From G11 sp947167445 (GTDB lineage: Bacteria > Bacillota > Clostridia > Lachnospirales > Lachnospiraceae), in NCBI GenBank assembly GCA_947167445.1, contig CAMVID010000012.1:1-64000 (forward strand): 64,000 nt of DNA. The letters are read 5' to 3'. The translations under genes and the position numbers were made by a program. The notes below the pieces were generated by a model. It was not told the DNA's origin and did no database searches. It saw only the letters and a program-made list of their open reading frames with translations. Positions 24,736-33,496 of this stretch are shown here, one piece after another. How positions within the stretch are numbered: position 1 is the stretch's first letter; each line of letters opens with the position of its first letter.

Positions 24736-25791
24736 TTATTCTACTCGATATTCAAAATCAATTAAAGTCATCTTTTCATTAACAGGATGTTCTTCTCCGA
24801 CCTGGATGAATCCGCATTTCTTGTACAGATGTACATTCCCGGCTTCCTGTTTTATGGTGTCCAGTTTCCAACACTTTACTTCAGGGTACATCTCAAAGGC
24901 TTTCATAATAGCCATATATCCAATTCCCTGATTCTGGTATTCAGGAAGAATAAACAAAGGGCTTATGAAAGATACCTTCTTTTCTTCCGGGTCATTATGG
25001 CCAAGATTTATTGCTCCGACTCTGGCGCCATCCTTTACGATGAAGAAATACTTTCTATTAGGTCTTTCAGCTCGGAGCTTTATTCGCTCCAAAGTTTCAA
25101 TTGCGGGTGAGCCTTCATCATGGTACTTGTCATAAAGTGGCATAAAGCTCTTTATCTGCATTTGGTGTAACTGAGGTAACTCATCCTCTCTGACCTCTTC
25201 GAGTTTAATTCTGCTCATAAGTTCAGATTTACTCTTATCTGCAAGATTAAACCTCTCCTTAATCATTCTTGCCACCTCCTGAGGTTCCAAATTGGTATTG
25301 TCAATCTTTATGTAATTCTTGAAAGGGATTTCTCCCTCCTTGCTCACTAGACGATACTTGGTTTCCTCCCTAATCATACGCTCGGTTGACAGAACCACAT
25401 CTCTCTTTGAAGCCTTATTCTTTAAACGGTTTTCAGTCTTGTTTCTCACTATACGTACAGCCTGATCTGCAACAAGTTCCACGTAATAAACTGTTCCTCC
25501 CGTGGCCTCAAACTTGTCTGCTACGCCTTTCACGTAGTCCCAATCTGACTGCATATCAAATGCCCACATGTATGTGAATATCATGCCTGCATATTCTGTC
25601 TTCATAAACTCGTCAAAGATGTCTTCACGAAGTCTGTTTATTACCGGCGGATTAAACCTGCCAAATATTTCGATGACAGGCTCAATCATCATGTGATTGT
25701 GAAACAACCTGTAATCAGTAATCTTCATAAGTTCCTGTCCGACTGTCATTTTCCCGACAGCCCCACTGCCGATAAGTAAAACCAAATTCAT
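24736..25791 (-). CDS. Fusion of a P-loop kinase-like domain and a GNAT acetyltransferase
   Basis: Residues 1-180 of 351 form a P-loop NTPase domain with Walker A IGSGAVGKMTVG near the N-terminus and a shikimate-kinase/zeta-toxin-like layout (FHNHMMIEP; FEATGGTVYYVELVADQ). Residues 200-351 are a GNAT domain with the acetyl-CoA loop EYQNQGIGYMAI and a final LYKKCGFIQVGEE segment. Both domains can modify small molecules, and phosphate and acetyl transfer together recall bifunctional antibiotic-modifying enzymes, but the fold of the first domain differs. GGAGG fits the start at 25791. It follows a leader-peptide attenuator and precedes a nitrilase. Confidence 0.8.
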   Translation of the reverse strand: MNLVLLIGSGAVGKMTVGQELMKITDYRLFHNHMMIEPVIEIFGRFNPPVINRLREDIFDEFMKTEYAGMIFTYMWAFDMQSDWDYVKGVADKFEATGGTVYYVELVADQAVRIVRNKTENRLKNKASKRDVVLSTERMIREETKYRLVSKEGEIPFKNYIKIDNTNLEPQEVARMIKERFNLADKSKSELMSRIKLEEVREDELPQLHQMQIKSFMPLYDKYHDEGSPAIETLERIKLRAERPNRKYFFIVKDGARVGAINLGHNDPEEKKVSFISPLFILPEYQNQGIGYMAIMKAFEMYPEVKCWKLDTIKQEAGNVHLYKKCGFIQVGEEHPVNEKMTLIDFEYRVE

Positions 25792-25812
25792 CTCTCTTAC
25801 CTCCAAGTATAC

Positions 25813-25847
25813 AAAAAAGCCTTATCAAACACATCGCTTGATAAGGC
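25813..25847 (-). terminator. Attenuator terminator in front of the kinase-GNAT gene
   Basis: GCCTTATCAA (25838-25847) pairs with TTGATAAGGC (25819-25828), followed by TTTTTT (25813-25818) on the minus strand. It ends 21 bp before the kinase-GNAT start. The left arm can alternatively pair over 9 bp with TTGATGAGG (25899-25907) inside the upstream leader ORF, forming an antiterminator. Confidence 0.8.
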
Positions 25848-25889
25848 CTTTAAATACTATTTATGTCCCTTCTAGTCCGAAGTTTCCGG

Positions 25890-25988
25890 CTAACATGACC
25901 TCATCAAGTATGCAAAATAAGACCCCTGAATGTAATAATACACGGGCTTATAAATAAGCATATTTATTTTGAGATTACGCTCATTCAT
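25890..25988 (-). CDS. 32-aa Tyr-rich leader peptide controlling the attenuator
   Basis: The ATG at 25988 has AAGGA seven bases upstream and follows a strong promoter. The peptide runs MNERNLKINMLIYKPVYYY, then IQGSYFAYLMRSC and TAG, with six tyrosines and a Pro-Val-Tyr-Tyr-Tyr run. Codons Leu-Met-Arg near the end (25899-25907) form the antiterminator arm. A ribosome finishing the ORF would cover this arm and favour termination. A ribosome stalled upstream would free it and allow expression of kinase-GNAT and nitrilase. Tyrosine limitation or a ribosome-targeting drug are possible signals. Confidence 0.6.
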   Translation of the reverse strand: MNERNLKINMLIYKPVYYYIQGSYFAYLMRSC

Positions 25989-26026
25989 GCCATTGTCCTT
26001 CCCTAAACATTGAAAAGTTATGTTTG

Positions 26027-26055
26027 AGTATAAATGGAACAAGAACTCTTGTCAA
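26027..26055 (-). promoter_or_regulatory. Strong promoter of the leader/kinase-GNAT/nitrilase operon
   Basis: TTGACA (26050-26055), 17 bp and TATACT (26027-26032) on the minus strand. The transcript would start about 30 nt before the leader ATG. CGCAT and ATGCG arms lie just upstream at 26063-26074. Confidence 0.8.
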
Positions 26056-26078
26056 CCAAAAACGCATAAATGCGGTTA

Positions 26079-26266
26079 CTGTGACTAAGGGTCTGAAATC
26101 CTTGCATAAGGTCACAGAAAAAAGAAAGAGACTGTGACTAAACCACTTCATGTACCATGTCTTAGATACTTATTTTCTTATTTTTCGAGGAGAATATGGT
26201 CTTATGTGATAAAAAAGCGCCAAAAAGCGTGACCTAACCTGGTATGAACACAGTCCTTAGTCACAG
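26079..26266. repeat. Repeated CTGTGACTAA words in the gene-free spacer
   Basis: CTGTGACTAAGG (26079-26090) recurs inverted as CCTTAGTCACAG (26255-26266). CTGTGACTAA also occurs directly at 26132-26141. A partial copy (GTCACAG) lies at 26111-26117. GCGCCAAAA words repeat at 26217 and 26312. The first copy abuts the promoter at 26027-26055, so the words could be regulator sites. No gene was found between 25989 and 26482. Confidence 0.5.
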
Positions 26267-26329
26267 ATACCCAAATTTTGATCATATTTCAAACGCCTTT
26301 TTTATTCTATGGCGCCAAAAGCGCAGAAT

Positions 26330-26459
26330 AATTCATTCCTGCTTGTTTATATGGTATCTGCCATGTAAAGGCTGTCAACCCTGCGAAGCACCGCTTTGCG
26401 GCTTTGGGGTTGACTGCCTTCTCATGGCAGATAAAATCGTCATCAAGCAGGAACGAATT
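26330..26459. repeat. 130-bp long imperfect palindrome (MITE-like or structured RNA)
   Basis: Three nested pairs of arms occur in order. AATTCATTCCTGCTTG pairs with CAAGCAGGAACGAATT (one mismatch), TATCTGCCATG with CATGGCAGATA, and GGCTGTCAACCC with GGGTTGACTGCC (one mismatch). A GC-rich tip follows. No T-run follows on either strand. It lies 23 bp past the stop of the BMP gene. A small inverted-repeat element or a stable 3' RNA structure are both possible. Confidence 0.7.
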
Positions 26460-26482
26460 AATGAGTTTATAATCACTTTTCA

Positions 26483-27676
26483 TTATTGAACAATTGTAAT
26501 AATATCCGACAGAATATAGTGGAATGTAGGATATGACGTTTTTTCATTCTCGATATAGCCTGTGTTAAGGTTGCAGGTGTCTGAAGGATTGTTGGGGTCA
26601 GTGCCCGTGTAATCACCCTTAAATACGAAGTCTCCGTTTCCCTTCTTAAAATGCTCAATTGCGCTGTTCATGGCTTCCTCGGTTCCCGGGGCGGCAACCT
26701 GTAGATTCAGGTCAACCATCTCAACCCAGCCCTTTTCGAAGCCGGCAGAAACATCTGTGCCGTGGATACGGCCGCTAACTACCTTCTCAATCTTTCGATT
26801 TGCCATGAGAGCTGTGGCGGCGCCAAGCACATAGGGTTCCCAGCAAACTCTGGAAGTCACAAGGGATGCCCCCGGAGCCACCTCAGACATACTCTGGTTA
26901 TAGCCCACGAAGTAAACGGGCTTTGTTTCAATGGCCTCCTCACAGGCAATGGCAGGACCTATTGTGTCGGTGTGCTGCGAAATAATAACACAGCCCGCAT
27001 CTATAAGCTTCTGAGCGGAACTCTTCTCCTGGGCGTAACTGCTCCAGGTGTTCGTATAGCAAACCTGCATTGTGGCAGTGGGAACAATCGACCTTACCCC
27101 AAGCAAAAATGCCGTATATCCCGAGATAACTTCAGAGGTGGGAAAGGCTGCAACATAACCCACCAAAGCCTGATCTTCCGTGATAAGTCCCTCTTTGATC
27201 ATCTCATCTATCTTCATGCCGGCAACAATGCCGCTTACATATCTTCCCTGATAGGCCTCGCCCTTGAATGTATGGTAATTATCGGGAACATTCTGATTAC
27301 TCATGTCCATATATGAGGTCTGGCAGAATTCCACATCCGGATATTCCGCCGCAAGCTTTACCACAAGTTCGCTGTAACCGTTGAAGAATATAACGTCGCA
27401 GCCCTTGTCCACGAAATCCCTTAAGGGTTCTTCCATCTCGTCATCAAGTACATTACTTGCGGTAAAAATCTCAACCTTTTCTCCGTATTTCTTCTCAAGG
27501 GCATCCTTGGCCAGGGAGAAATTGTAGGTGTACGGAGTACTCTCATCGTTATCATAAATAAAACCCACCGTCAGGCTGTCTCGCCCACCTGTAAGATTGA
27601 GAAGCCTGAAACAAAGAATAAGCAGGCCGAGTATCACGACACTTGTAAGTGCTGTAACTAAATAAACACGTTTCAT
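26483..27676 (-). CDS. Membrane-anchored BMP/PnrA-family substrate-binding protein
   Basis: The 397-residue protein has one N-terminal membrane anchor (LVTALTSVVILGLLILCFRL) without a proper lipobox. A BMP (basic membrane protein / PnrA-like nucleoside-binding) domain from about residue 35 to 370 follows (GFIYDNDESTPYT, GYVAAFPTSEVISGYTAF). Family members bind purine nucleosides for ABC import, but no permease or ATPase is nearby. Its start overlaps the HD-GYP receptor stop by 4 nt, which suggests a signalling partner that presents a ligand to that receptor. The ligand is inferred from family only. Confidence 0.83.
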   Translation of the reverse strand: MKRVYLVTALTSVVILGLLILCFRLLNLTGGRDSLTVGFIYDNDESTPYTYNFSLAKDALEKKYGEKVEIFTASNVLDDEMEEPLRDFVDKGCDVIFFNGYSELVVKLAAEYPDVEFCQTSYMDMSNQNVPDNYHTFKGEAYQGRYVSGIVAGMKIDEMIKEGLITEDQALVGYVAAFPTSEVISGYTAFLLGVRSIVPTATMQVCYTNTWSSYAQEKSSAQKLIDAGCVIISQHTDTIGPAIACEEAIETKPVYFVGYNQSMSEVAPGASLVTSRVCWEPYVLGAATALMANRKIEKVVSGRIHGTDVSAGFEKGWVEMVDLNLQVAAPGTEEAMNSAIEHFKKGNGDFVFKGDYTGTDPNNPSDTCNLNTGYIENEKTSYPTFHYILSDIITIVQ

Positions 27677-30600
27677 ACGTCGGCTCCTTTCTCCCCTGAA
27701 GAATCTTCCTTGCCTTGTTTCATCTGCGCTTCCTGAATCTTCTTATCCTCTTCTACACGGCGGGCCAGCTCCTTATCATGGTCCGCTCCCATGCCGTGTA
27801 TCTCCTGACTCTTTTGTGCATAGATTTTTTCAAGGTCGATTACGCCCTTATCAACCAGGCGAAGGAAAGCATCCACCGCATCGGGATCAAACTGGGTGCC
27901 TCGTCCTCGCTTTATTTCATTAATGACATAGTCATTATCCATGTGATTACGGTATACACGGTTGGAGGTCATGGCATCAAAGGCATCTGCCACACTGATT
28001 ATCCTGCCATAAAGAGGAATCTCTTCGCCCTTAAGGCCGTCGGGATAACCCTTGCCGTCATACCTCTCATGGTGGTATCTGGTTCCGTCCCAGACATGCT
28101 CTACCAATGTGAAGTCCTTAAGAATCTCGGCGCCACTGATAACATGGGATTTCATCTTTGCATATTCGGCATCGTCAAGTCTTCCCACCTTGTTAAGGAC
28201 TCCGTCAGGAATTGCTATCTTGCCGATATCGTGCATCTGGGCCGCCTTTTTAAGGTTTGCGAGTTCCTTATCTTTCCTCCATCCCTTAAAGCAGTCCATT
28301 TCCCTTGCTATAAGCTCGGAATACTCTGCCACACGGCTTGAATGCTGGCTGGTACGCACATCCTTGGCATCCACCGCGTTTGCGATAGCCATTACGGTTT
28401 CGTTGGCCATATTGATCTTTATCTGCTGGCGGTTAATCTGTCTTTGGACTATCATCCAGGTAAACCAGATCAAAAACAGGGATAAGAGAAGCAGCATGTA
28501 AATGATAAATCCGGGTTGTTCGTAGATTTCTCCCTCTTTTACCAGATCAAACTTTCTCTCCTCAAGCACCTTGTCCCCGGCGCTGTCAAAGATAGCCAGA
28601 TGGAATTTATACTTGCCCGCAGGCAGATTGACATAAATGATATTGTTAAGTGAGTTCTGGTGAACAATGGTCCACTGTGTATCGTAGCCCTCAAGGAAAT
28701 AGCCTACATAAGGTTCCTGAATGGTGTAGTTTAAGATCTCCGGCGCAAGCTCCACACGGTTCACGCCCTGACCCACTGTTATGGTTTCGGTTTTCAGGGG
28801 CGGCTGCGCTACTCCGTCAAGTTTTACGGACGCCAGCTGCATACGGTATGAACGAACATCGCTGTTGTATTTTTCAACATCAATAATATAAGCGCCGGTA
28901 TCGCAAGGAAGGAACAACTCTCCGTTTCCGTTGTAATAGTTCCAGGAATTGGCTGTAAGAGATGTTCCAAGACCCCTCTTGGCGTCCAAAAGTTCCCAGG
29001 CAATCTCGCCGCCTGTCACCAAATCATCACGTGCCACCACGTAAATGCCGGCGCTGGACATAACAAAAAGAGTATCCTCGTCCTTGACCCAGATATCATA
29101 GTTGTTAAAATACGGGAATTTGTCCAAAACGCTTACGCTGCCATCCGGCTCCAGGAAACATAAGCTGTTGCTGGTTACTATAAATACACCGTCGGATTTG
29201 GGATCTTTGATGGTTCTTAAAATAACCCCGCTGCTAAGACCGTCCTCACGGGTGATCATATCCGCTATCTCACCATTCTTCAAAACGGCAATGCCGTCAC
29301 CGTCAGTACCCGCGAGAATAGTGCCGTCACTTTGCTCCGTCAGGGTAAGGATCATGGAGTTCACCAGGCCATCCTCGTTTCGAATGGTGCGCTCCACCTT
29401 GTGATTTTTGATATAACTGATTCCGGAATCTCCGGCGGCAAGTATTGTTCCGTCCGAAAGACCTGTTACAATTCTGGCACGGTTTCCGAAGCTTCCGTTA
29501 TCAGCGTTATAATTCCATACCTCTCCGTTTTCGGCAAATTCCATAAGTCCGTTGCCATAGGTGCAGACCCAAAGATGATCGTCAGCATCCACATACATGC
29601 ACCTGATACGCTTCCCATCCAGCTCTTCGGTAAAGGAGTTTTCAATCTCCCTTCGGCAGGCTTTGTCCACAACGTCAAGGCCCTTATCCGTACCGATATA
29701 ATAGCTGTTCTTCCAGGAAACTATCGTATTAACGACCTGACGTTCCATGCCTATGGAGCCATAAACATCCTTGAAAGGAGATTTCGACAATCGAAGAAGT
29801 CCAAGCCTTGAAGACGTGAACCACAGATTTCCCTGGTAGTCACAGAGCATGTTATCAATTGAATTGTTGAATTCATTGGTGTTAATCCGGTGATAACCGC
29901 CCTCATCCAAATATGATATTCCACTGTCGGAGGTTATAAACAGTGTTCCGTCGTCCAGATAATTAAGGCTGTTTATATTATTGGCTTCCTGACAGGTCAT
30001 TACCCTGACCTGATTGAAATCCTCACCCGAAATATCGTAGCAATAAATCTCATTGGTGGAGGTTCCCACCATAAGGGTTCCGTCCGGAGCAAAAGCACAG
30101 CAGTTAAACATCTCAGAACCGTCGGGCAGTTGTAATTTACTGAGGATATCTCCACCCTTCATGAGGAATAGACGCCCGTCGTTTGTAACTGCTGCCACAT
30201 GGCCATTTTCGTCGGCGGTAATGCTTTCCGTATAATTGACCTCAGGCAGGGTATTCACTGCTTTAAGTCCGTTATTCATGACGATAATCTGCATGCTTGA
30301 GGTGGTTCCTACATAGTAAAAACCGTCAGTTCCTCTGATAATGCTTCGAACTGAGTTTGAGGGAAGTCCACTTGAGGAATCAAGAACATTTACAATCTCC
30401 TCGCGGATTGTTATGGAAAGGCCGTTGTCATTTGTGCCTATCCACATACGTCCCTCTTCGTCCACATATAAGCAGTTGACGTTTTTGACAGATTCATAAT
30501 CATCTATCCAGCGAAACTCTTTGCCGTTGTATCTGTAGAGACCGGCATAGGTTCCTATCCACAAAACGCCGTCGTTGGTCTGTGCTATATCGTTGGCCTC

Positions 30601-31326
30601 GCCGCAGGGAAGGCCGTTATTGCTGCTGTATACGTTCTGGACATAATCATTGTAATCGTTGGATTCTGAAAGACCTGCTGCCTGAGATTTAATAGGCGCA
30701 GAAAGGACAAGCAGGGACGCCAGCGCCAGGATGATTGCCGATGACGCTGTATTGCCCTGCATAAAAGTTTTATTTCTTGCACGTTTCTTGGAAATTTGAC
30801 GAATTAGAATTACCACATAAACTGTGGCAATAGTGAGTACCTTGTCTGCGAACTCGATGGCCAGCTGCCCCAAAATTGCGCTGATGGCCACAGGCCACCC
30901 CTTATCAAGCAGATAGTCTATAAGTCCGTCTCCCCACTTATTTCCCGTGTAGCCCTTAGAAAAGATAAAGTTTATGGGCACTGACACAACCAGTGCCGTA
31001 AGAACAGCCAAAGAAGCGGCTTTCATGAAACCGTAGAACTGGTCGAACCACTGTCGTTTTGCTGCCATACCCACTATAATTCCAAGAGCGATACTGGTAA
31101 TGGAATATGCAGCCGAAAGGCTGTTGACCATGCTATAGGCAAGGTTCCCGACAAGACCTACTATTGCTCCGCACACCGGACCTGCTACATAGGCGCACAA
31201 AGCCGTTCCGAATGAATCGGCCCAAATAGGGAGCTCAAGCCGAACCGACAGAAGTTTTCCGCCTACATTCATTAATATGCACATTGCAATAAAAAGAATT
31301 ATCTTCCGGGTTCTCCAGGTTTTCAT
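27673..31326 (-). CDS. Giant membrane receptor: ECF-S-like domain, propeller, Y_Y_Y and HD-GYP
   Basis: The protein has 1217 aa. Residues 1-185 form five or six membrane segments resembling an ECF transporter S component (FGTALCAYVAGPVCGAIVGLV). Another hydrophobic segment lies near 200. About 225-850 is a two-component-regulator propeller with repeated LWIGT-type blades. A Y_Y_Y domain covers about 860-925 and a membrane helix about 940-960. The C-terminal HD-GYP domain has MHDIGKIAIP, HHERYDGKGYPDG and the following Asp in SVADAFDAM, so cyclic-di-GMP hydrolysis is likely. The propeller would be outside the cell. It is co-transcribed with the BMP-type protein. Confidence 0.85.
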   Translation of the reverse strand: MKTWRTRKIILFIAMCILMNVGGKLLSVRLELPIWADSFGTALCAYVAGPVCGAIVGLVGNLAYSMVNSLSAAYSITSIALGIIVGMAAKRQWFDQFYGFMKAASLAVLTALVVSVPINFIFSKGYTGNKWGDGLIDYLLDKGWPVAISAILGQLAIEFADKVLTIATVYVVILIRQISKKRARNKTFMQGNTASSAIILALASLLVLSAPIKSQAAGLSESNDYNDYVQNVYSSNNGLPCGEANDIAQTNDGVLWIGTYAGLYRYNGKEFRWIDDYESVKNVNCLYVDEEGRMWIGTNDNGLSITIREEIVNVLDSSSGLPSNSVRSIIRGTDGFYYVGTTSSMQIIVMNNGLKAVNTLPEVNYTESITADENGHVAAVTNDGRLFLMKGGDILSKLQLPDGSEMFNCCAFAPDGTLMVGTSTNEIYCYDISGEDFNQVRVMTCQEANNINSLNYLDDGTLFITSDSGISYLDEGGYHRINTNEFNNSIDNMLCDYQGNLWFTSSRLGLLRLSKSPFKDVYGSIGMERQVVNTIVSWKNSYYIGTDKGLDVVDKACRREIENSFTEELDGKRIRCMYVDADDHLWVCTYGNGLMEFAENGEVWNYNADNGSFGNRARIVTGLSDGTILAAGDSGISYIKNHKVERTIRNEDGLVNSMILTLTEQSDGTILAGTDGDGIAVLKNGEIADMITREDGLSSGVILRTIKDPKSDGVFIVTSNSLCFLEPDGSVSVLDKFPYFNNYDIWVKDEDTLFVMSSAGIYVVARDDLVTGGEIAWELLDAKRGLGTSLTANSWNYYNGNGELFLPCDTGAYIIDVEKYNSDVRSYRMQLASVKLDGVAQPPLKTETITVGQGVNRVELAPEILNYTIQEPYVGYFLEGYDTQWTIVHQNSLNNIIYVNLPAGKYKFHLAIFDSAGDKVLEERKFDLVKEGEIYEQPGFIIYMLLLLSLFLIWFTWMIVQRQINRQQIKINMANETVMAIANAVDAKDVRTSQHSSRVAEYSELIAREMDCFKGWRKDKELANLKKAAQMHDIGKIAIPDGVLNKVGRLDDAEYAKMKSHVISGAEILKDFTLVEHVWDGTRYHHERYDGKGYPDGLKGEEIPLYGRIISVADAFDAMTSNRVYRNHMDNDYVINEIKRGRGTQFDPDAVDAFLRLVDKGVIDLEKIYAQKSQEIHGMGADHDKELARRVEEDKKIQEAQMKQGKEDSSGEKGADV

Positions 31327-31401
31327 CGCATATACCTCCCGTATATGTTATGTCCTTCTTTTTACTGTATCAATGTACCCTTATAACGCCCCTACGTTGT
31401 T

Positions 31402-31430
31402 ATTATATCCCCTGGAATTCCCGTATTCAA
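31402..31430 (-). promoter_or_regulatory. Promoter of the HD-GYP receptor/BMP operon
   Basis: TTGAAT (31425-31430), 17 bp and TATAAT (31402-31407) on the minus strand, between the BceB-like permease stop and the receptor start. Confidence 0.65.
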
Positions 31431-31444
31431 TATACTCTTATGCC

Positions 31445-33496
31445 TTATTCTTTTGTGTTGCTGACTATGTTGTAATAAACATTGGAAGTCACCTTGTAAA
31501 CCACTGCGTAGAACACAGCAAACAAAAGATAGCTTATTACTGTTGTCGTTATAAACAATCCCTTATCGAAAAGCCCGAAAAGGTTCAAAATCTTTCCTAT
31601 CATGGGGAAGGCAAACGCCAGATGAACCCCCGCAAAGAGAAGCGGTATAAAGAATACCACAAGAAGCTGTGAGTTAATGTTTTTCCTGATCTCTTTAGCG
31701 GTCATTCCCACCTTTCTCATGACTTCGAAACGCTTGCTGTCCTCATAACCTTCAGAAATCTGCTTATAGTAAATGATAAGCACTGCTGCGAAACCAAACA
31801 CCACACTTAATATAACTCCGATGAAGAACATGCTTCCGTTAAAGGCCATGATTTCGGCACTTTCGTACTCTCTCTCATCAAAATACAAGTAAGATTTGTC
31901 CGCAATCTCAGGGTCATTTACCATAGCCTCACTGACAGCTGCTTTTACTTCCTTCGCGTAGTCGAGTTTACTCATGGAAGAGTTTAGAAGGTCAAAATCA
32001 TAGTGCCACTCGTAGTTATAATAGGCTCCCTCTTCCTCATTTAAGACCTGGCTTATGCTGTCTGAAACCCGGATAAAATCAGGAACCACAACAATCATTT
32101 GGGGAAGTACGCTGCTCACATAACTGCTTATAAAGAATTCATCTTCTCCTGCATCCACAAGTTTGTAGCTTTCAGTTAAACTTCCCACTGTCAGTTCCAC
32201 TGTTTCATAGTCCATATCCAGTGATGAAAAAACCATTGCCTCTCCATCAACTAATGAAACATTTTTTCCAGTATACATATTGTAGGAAGAAACAGGAACT
32301 ATGTAGAGATCTCTCAGTTTTTCAAAATCAGTAATTTCCGGGAAGTCACTGAAAAAGCAAAGCTTATTATCCTGCACAATGCAGCTGGCTTCCCAATAAC
32401 ACATATCTACAACCGTTTTGGTTTCCGCACCGTTTTGTTCTCTGAAATCGTCAAAAACCTTTCTAAGATTATTGAGTCTTTCCTCATCAAGCCCCTTGCT
32501 CTCCTCGAATTTAACAACAAAGTTAATGTCTGCAGGATATCTGGCATCAATCATATCCTTTGTTCCAAACCACAGACTGAATGCCGACGAAATCATAACA
32601 AGAATCATTGTGGCAATGATGGCTATGGAAGCAAGTCCCGCACCGTTTCTCTTCATGCGGTAAACCATTGAGGAAACAGAAACAAAATGTCTGGGATTAT
32701 AATAGTATTTCTTGTTCTTCTGAAGTATGCGGCATAAAAGCACGCTTCCTGCAATCATCAGAAGATATGTCGCAATAATAACCAAAATCACTGCCAGGAA
32801 GAACCAGAGTAATGCAGAAACAGGGTCCCCAATGGATACGGCAATATAATATGCAATACCAAGAATCACAGCTCCAAGAATTCCAAGAAGCCAGTTGGCT
32901 TTGGGCACCTTTTCACCTGCTTTATCACTCTTAAGAAGTGAAACTGCACTGTTGCGGCAGATTTTTATTACGGATGAAAGCCAGATAAGTGCGAAAATAG
33001 CCACATAAAAGAGCACTGTGAGCGCCACACAAAAAGGCTCCACTCTAAAGCTGTAGTTGGTATCGGCTCCGATGGTCTTTATTAGGCCGGTCTCGGCAAG
33101 TTTCGAGAGAACTATGCCCACCAGAATTCCAAAAAATATAGAAATTGCCGATGTAATAATGGTTTCCAGTGTAATGATTCTGACAAGATTGCTCTTGTTC
33201 ATTCCAAGTACATTGTAAAGTCCGAACTCTCCCGCTCTTCTCCTTAACAGAAACCAGTTGGTGTAATAAAGAAAGATTACCGAGAATACAGCTATTACCA
33301 CGCATCCTAAGGTCATTACAAGGCAGGTTGTGTCCGCACCTCTCGGCAAAAGCGAAGTAGTATTTGGAGAGGCTAGAAAACTAAGTATATAAAACATCGA
33401 AATCATACAAATGCAGGTCAGTATATAAGGAAATACCATTCTTTTGTTTTTCCTTATACCATCCCAGGCAAGTTTGGGATAAAAGAATGTTTTCAT
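31445..33496 (-). CDS. BceB-type FtsX-family ABC permease
   Basis: This large permease (683 aa) has about ten membrane helices: four N-terminal helices, a pair before and after residue 290, and a C-terminal set. A long extracellular domain of about 200 residues spans 310-530, as in BceB/VraG-type bacitracin and peptide-antibiotic transporters. FtsX domains are visible in each half (NLVRIITLETIITSAISIFFG; MRKVGMTAKEIRKN). With the adjacent ATPase, sensor kinase and regulator it forms a typical antimicrobial-peptide detoxification and sensing module. The drug is unknown. Confidence 0.88.
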   Translation of the reverse strand: MKTFFYPKLAWDGIRKNKRMVFPYILTCICMISMFYILSFLASPNTTSLLPRGADTTCLVMTLGCVVIAVFSVIFLYYTNWFLLRRRAGEFGLYNVLGMNKSNLVRIITLETIITSAISIFFGILVGIVLSKLAETGLIKTIGADTNYSFRVEPFCVALTVLFYVAIFALIWLSSVIKICRNSAVSLLKSDKAGEKVPKANWLLGILGAVILGIAYYIAVSIGDPVSALLWFFLAVILVIIATYLLMIAGSVLLCRILQKNKKYYYNPRHFVSVSSMVYRMKRNGAGLASIAIIATMILVMISSAFSLWFGTKDMIDARYPADINFVVKFEESKGLDEERLNNLRKVFDDFREQNGAETKTVVDMCYWEASCIVQDNKLCFFSDFPEITDFEKLRDLYIVPVSSYNMYTGKNVSLVDGEAMVFSSLDMDYETVELTVGSLTESYKLVDAGEDEFFISSYVSSVLPQMIVVVPDFIRVSDSISQVLNEEEGAYYNYEWHYDFDLLNSSMSKLDYAKEVKAAVSEAMVNDPEIADKSYLYFDEREYESAEIMAFNGSMFFIGVILSVVFGFAAVLIIYYKQISEGYEDSKRFEVMRKVGMTAKEIRKNINSQLLVVFFIPLLFAGVHLAFAFPMIGKILNLFGLFDKGLFITTTVISYLLFAVFYAVVYKVTSNVYYNIVSNTKE

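Noticed and set aside
26244..26489. 81-codon plus-strand frame across the 130-bp palindrome
   Set aside because: It reads through both arms of an inverted repeat and lacks a ribosome site; the structure explains the openness better.
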